Source of the DNA: Actinomycetota bacterium
GTDB taxonomy: Bacteria > Actinomycetota > Humimicrobiia > Humimicrobiales > Humimicrobiaceae
NCBI GenBank assembly: GCA_028695395.1
Contig: JAQVJB010000087.1
Span: forward strand, 1-7,447
Length of the DNA: 7,447 nt
Reading direction: 5' to 3'
The notes under the pieces were generated by a model, which worked only from the letters and a program-made list of their open reading frames with translations, searched no databases and was not told where the DNA came from. The number at the start of each line of letters is the position of its first letter. Within the stretch, counting starts at the first letter, position 1. Below, in pieces: positions 6,260 to 7,447 of the stretch. A program made the position numbers and the translations under genes.

Positions 6260-6529
6260 ATGAAAGTAATATATAACAATTATTTTTTAAGAAAAATCAC
6301 CAAACATTCTGATGAAATAATTAATAATAAAAGCATAACGAGTGTAAAAATGCTTATTAATTATCTGATAGATAATTATAATGATAAAATTGTTAAATAC
6401 TTGATTGACCAAAAAAGCAATAAATTAAAGGCGATTATTTTAATAAACGGAGTGTCAATATCAGACTTAGACTATAAAATATATGATGATGATATCATTA
6501 ATATTTTTCAGTTAGTTGGCGGTGGATAA
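6260..6529 (+). CDS. MoaD/ThiS-family ubiquitin-like sulfur-carrier protein
   Basis: An 89-residue protein with the beta-grasp pattern of MoaD/ThiS. It opens with MKVIYNNYFLRKI like MoaD (MKVxVRYFxxLREI), has a middle helix (MLINYLIDNY), the strand LINGVSI (61-67) where MoaD has VLVNGxxI, then the YDDDIINIFQLV stretch and a C-terminal Gly-Gly-Gly (87-89). A diglycine tail in this family is adenylated by a ThiF/MoeB-type enzyme and turned into a thiocarboxylate that donates sulfur, for molybdenum/tungsten pterin cofactor, thiamine or other products. The adenylating partner is the next gene. Small MoaD-like proteins of this kind are common beside tungsten aldehyde oxidoreductase genes. Unlike the upstream mutase genes it has no clear Shine-Dalgarno sequence (only AAAAAGAT), so expression may be low or coupled. 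Pathway assignment is inference; the family is well supported by the tail and fold pattern. Confidence 0.82.
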   Translation: MKVIYNNYFLRKITKHSDEIINNKSITSVKMLINYLIDNYNDKIVKYLIDQKSNKLKAIILINGVSISDLDYKIYDDDIINIFQLVGGG

Positions 6530-6560
6530 AAATAAAGATCATTAATAACTATATGCGGTA

Positions 6561-6595
6561 ATATAAATAAAAATTCAAAATATTTTTATTTATAT
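6561..6595 (+). repeat. 14-bp perfect intercistronic hairpin
   Basis: ATATAAATAAAAAT (6561-6574) is exactly complementary to ATTTTTATTTATAT (6582-6595), with a loop of seven bases (TCAAAAT). It lies in the 128-base gap between the MoaD-like and ThiF-like genes. There is no G or C in the stem and no T-run after it, so it is not a standard terminator; a processing or stability element, or a protein-binding palindrome, is possible. The perfect 14-base match is longer than the other repeats in the window. Confidence 0.5.
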
Positions 6596-6657
6596 CTGGA
6601 TAATTAAGCTTATTGATAATATCTTTTAATATTAAGTTGATAAAAGAAAAATTATTA

Positions 6658-7395
6658 ATGAAAAACAGGTATCTTCGACAATTAGCATTTTTACCTATTG
6701 GCAAAAAAGGACAGAAAAAGATTTTAGAGGGCAAAGCAACTGTTATTGGTCTAGGTGGTCTCGGCAGCAATATAGTATCTAATCTTGCAAGAGCGGGGAT
6801 TGGGTTTTTAAAAATAATAGATAATGATTTTCCAGATATCACAAATCTTCACAGGCAGATTTTATTTGATGAAGAAGATTTAATAAAAAAAGAATCAAAA
6901 TCGATAATTACAAAAGAAAAGCTTAAAAAGATTAACTCAGATGTTTTTATTGAAGATATTTACGAAACAATAAATGAAAATAATGTTTATGAGATAATAG
7001 AAAATTCTGATATTGTCATTGACGGTACAGATAACTTTGAAACTAAATTTCTGATTAATAAAGCTTGCATAGATATGAAAATACCATTGATTTTCGGTTC
7101 TGCAGCAGCAAGTAATGGAATGATAAGTTCGATAATTCCCGGAGAAACACCATGTCTTAAGTGTATTTTTCCAAAAATCCCTGATGATAAATTCAATTTG
7201 ACAGCTATGAATTCAGGAGTCCTTAATACAATTGTAAATATTGTTGCCTCTATTCAGACAACTGAAGCTATGAAATATCTTACAGGTAATTACGATTCAA
7301 TGATAAAAGGTTTATTAATTATAGATATCTGGAACTTTAATTTAGATATAATAAGCATCCGGAATAAGAATTTAAATTGTCCTGTATGTAATTAA
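6658..7395 (+). CDS. ThiF/MoeB/HesA-family adenylyltransferase (E1-like)
   Basis: A 245-residue E1-like enzyme that would activate the C-terminal glycine of the MoaD-like protein with ATP. It begins NRYLRQLAFLPIGKKGQKKI, the typical RYxRQ...IGxxGQ opening of MoeB/ThiF, so ATG 6658 is chosen over an in-frame TTG at 6613 that adds 15 unrelated residues. Motifs: nucleotide loop GLGGLGS (31-37), Asp55/Asp57 region, NLHRQ with the Arg finger (Arg66), DGTDNFETKFLIN (122-134), and two zinc-binding pairs, Cys166/Cys169 and Cys241/Cys244. The conserved Cys of the LTCxEAG stretch (Cys187 of E. coli MoeB, Cys184 of ThiF) is Ala183 here (LTAMNSG), so persulfide chemistry through that residue is not possible. 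No rhodanese domain is fused. The ribosome site is weak (AAAAGAAAAA). Members of this group often sit with a MoaD-like gene beside aldehyde:ferredoxin oxidoreductase genes. Which cofactor or product it serves cannot be fixed from the window. Confidence 0.88.
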   Translation: MKNRYLRQLAFLPIGKKGQKKILEGKATVIGLGGLGSNIVSNLARAGIGFLKIIDNDFPDITNLHRQILFDEEDLIKKESKSIITKEKLKKINSDVFIEDIYETINENNVYEIIENSDIVIDGTDNFETKFLINKACIDMKIPLIFGSAAASNGMISSIIPGETPCLKCIFPKIPDDKFNLTAMNSGVLNTIVNIVASIQTTEAMKYLTGNYDSMIKGLLIIDIWNFNLDIISIRNKNLNCPVCN

Positions 7396-7447
7396 AATAT
7401 AAAAAAGTAACTGATTATTAAAAAATTCTTTATTATATTAATATACT

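Noticed and set aside
6613..6657. TTG at 6613 as the start of the ThiF-like protein
   Set aside because: The 15 added residues do not fit the family, whose typical N-terminus begins right after the ATG at 6658; no ribosome site precedes 6613.

Overview
The window is AT-rich bacterial DNA with dense genes on the standard code. Arg codons are mostly AGA/AGG, and several genes carry GGAGG-type ribosome sites. The content (adenosyl-B12 acyl-CoA mutase, phosphotransacylase, MoaD/ThiF-type sulfur-carrier pair) suggests an anaerobic or fermentative, low-GC organism. I cannot name the taxon from sequence alone. No tRNA, rRNA, CRISPR array or intact mobile element was seen. No gene-free stretch exceeds about 210 bases.

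Layout. Positions 104-817 (+) encode a FadR-type GntR regulator. It converges on a HutC-type (UTRA) GntR regulator at 949-1698 (-), with a hairpin and T-tracts between them. From a divergent 207-bp control region (1699-1905) a same-strand series runs to the end of the window: a MeaB-type GTPase (1906-2874), an acyl-CoA mutase large subunit (2895-4655), its cobalamin-binding small subunit (4689-5096), a phosphate acyltransferase (start moved to 5156, ending 6211), a MoaD/ThiS-like protein ending in GGG (6260-6529) and a ThiF/MoeB/HesA-type adenylyltransferase (start moved to 6658, ending 7395).

How the parts may work together. The mutase subunits and their GTPase chaperone form a complete B12-dependent carbon-skeleton rearrangement module. 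The cobalamin-side residues are intact. On the substrate side, the position of MCM Tyr89 is Ile and that of MCM His244 is Asn, while MCM Arg207 is kept as Arg. By remembered alignment this matches neither methylmalonyl-, isobutyryl- nor 2-hydroxyisobutyryl-CoA mutase. There is no epimerase; instead the mutase is followed by a divergent phosphotransacylase, which would turn an acyl-CoA into an acyl phosphate. The MoaD/ThiF pair is of the kind often found beside tungsten aldehyde:ferredoxin oxidoreductase genes, so such a gene may lie just outside the window. The whole may be a catabolic route for an unrecognised carboxylic acid or aldehyde; that is inference.

Regulation. A near-consensus promoter (TTGAAA-17-TATAAT) precedes the mutase genes. 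It overlaps an 11-bp perfect inverted repeat, and related heptamers (TAATAAC) are repeated in tandem in front of the divergent regulator, which makes these good candidate GntR operators.
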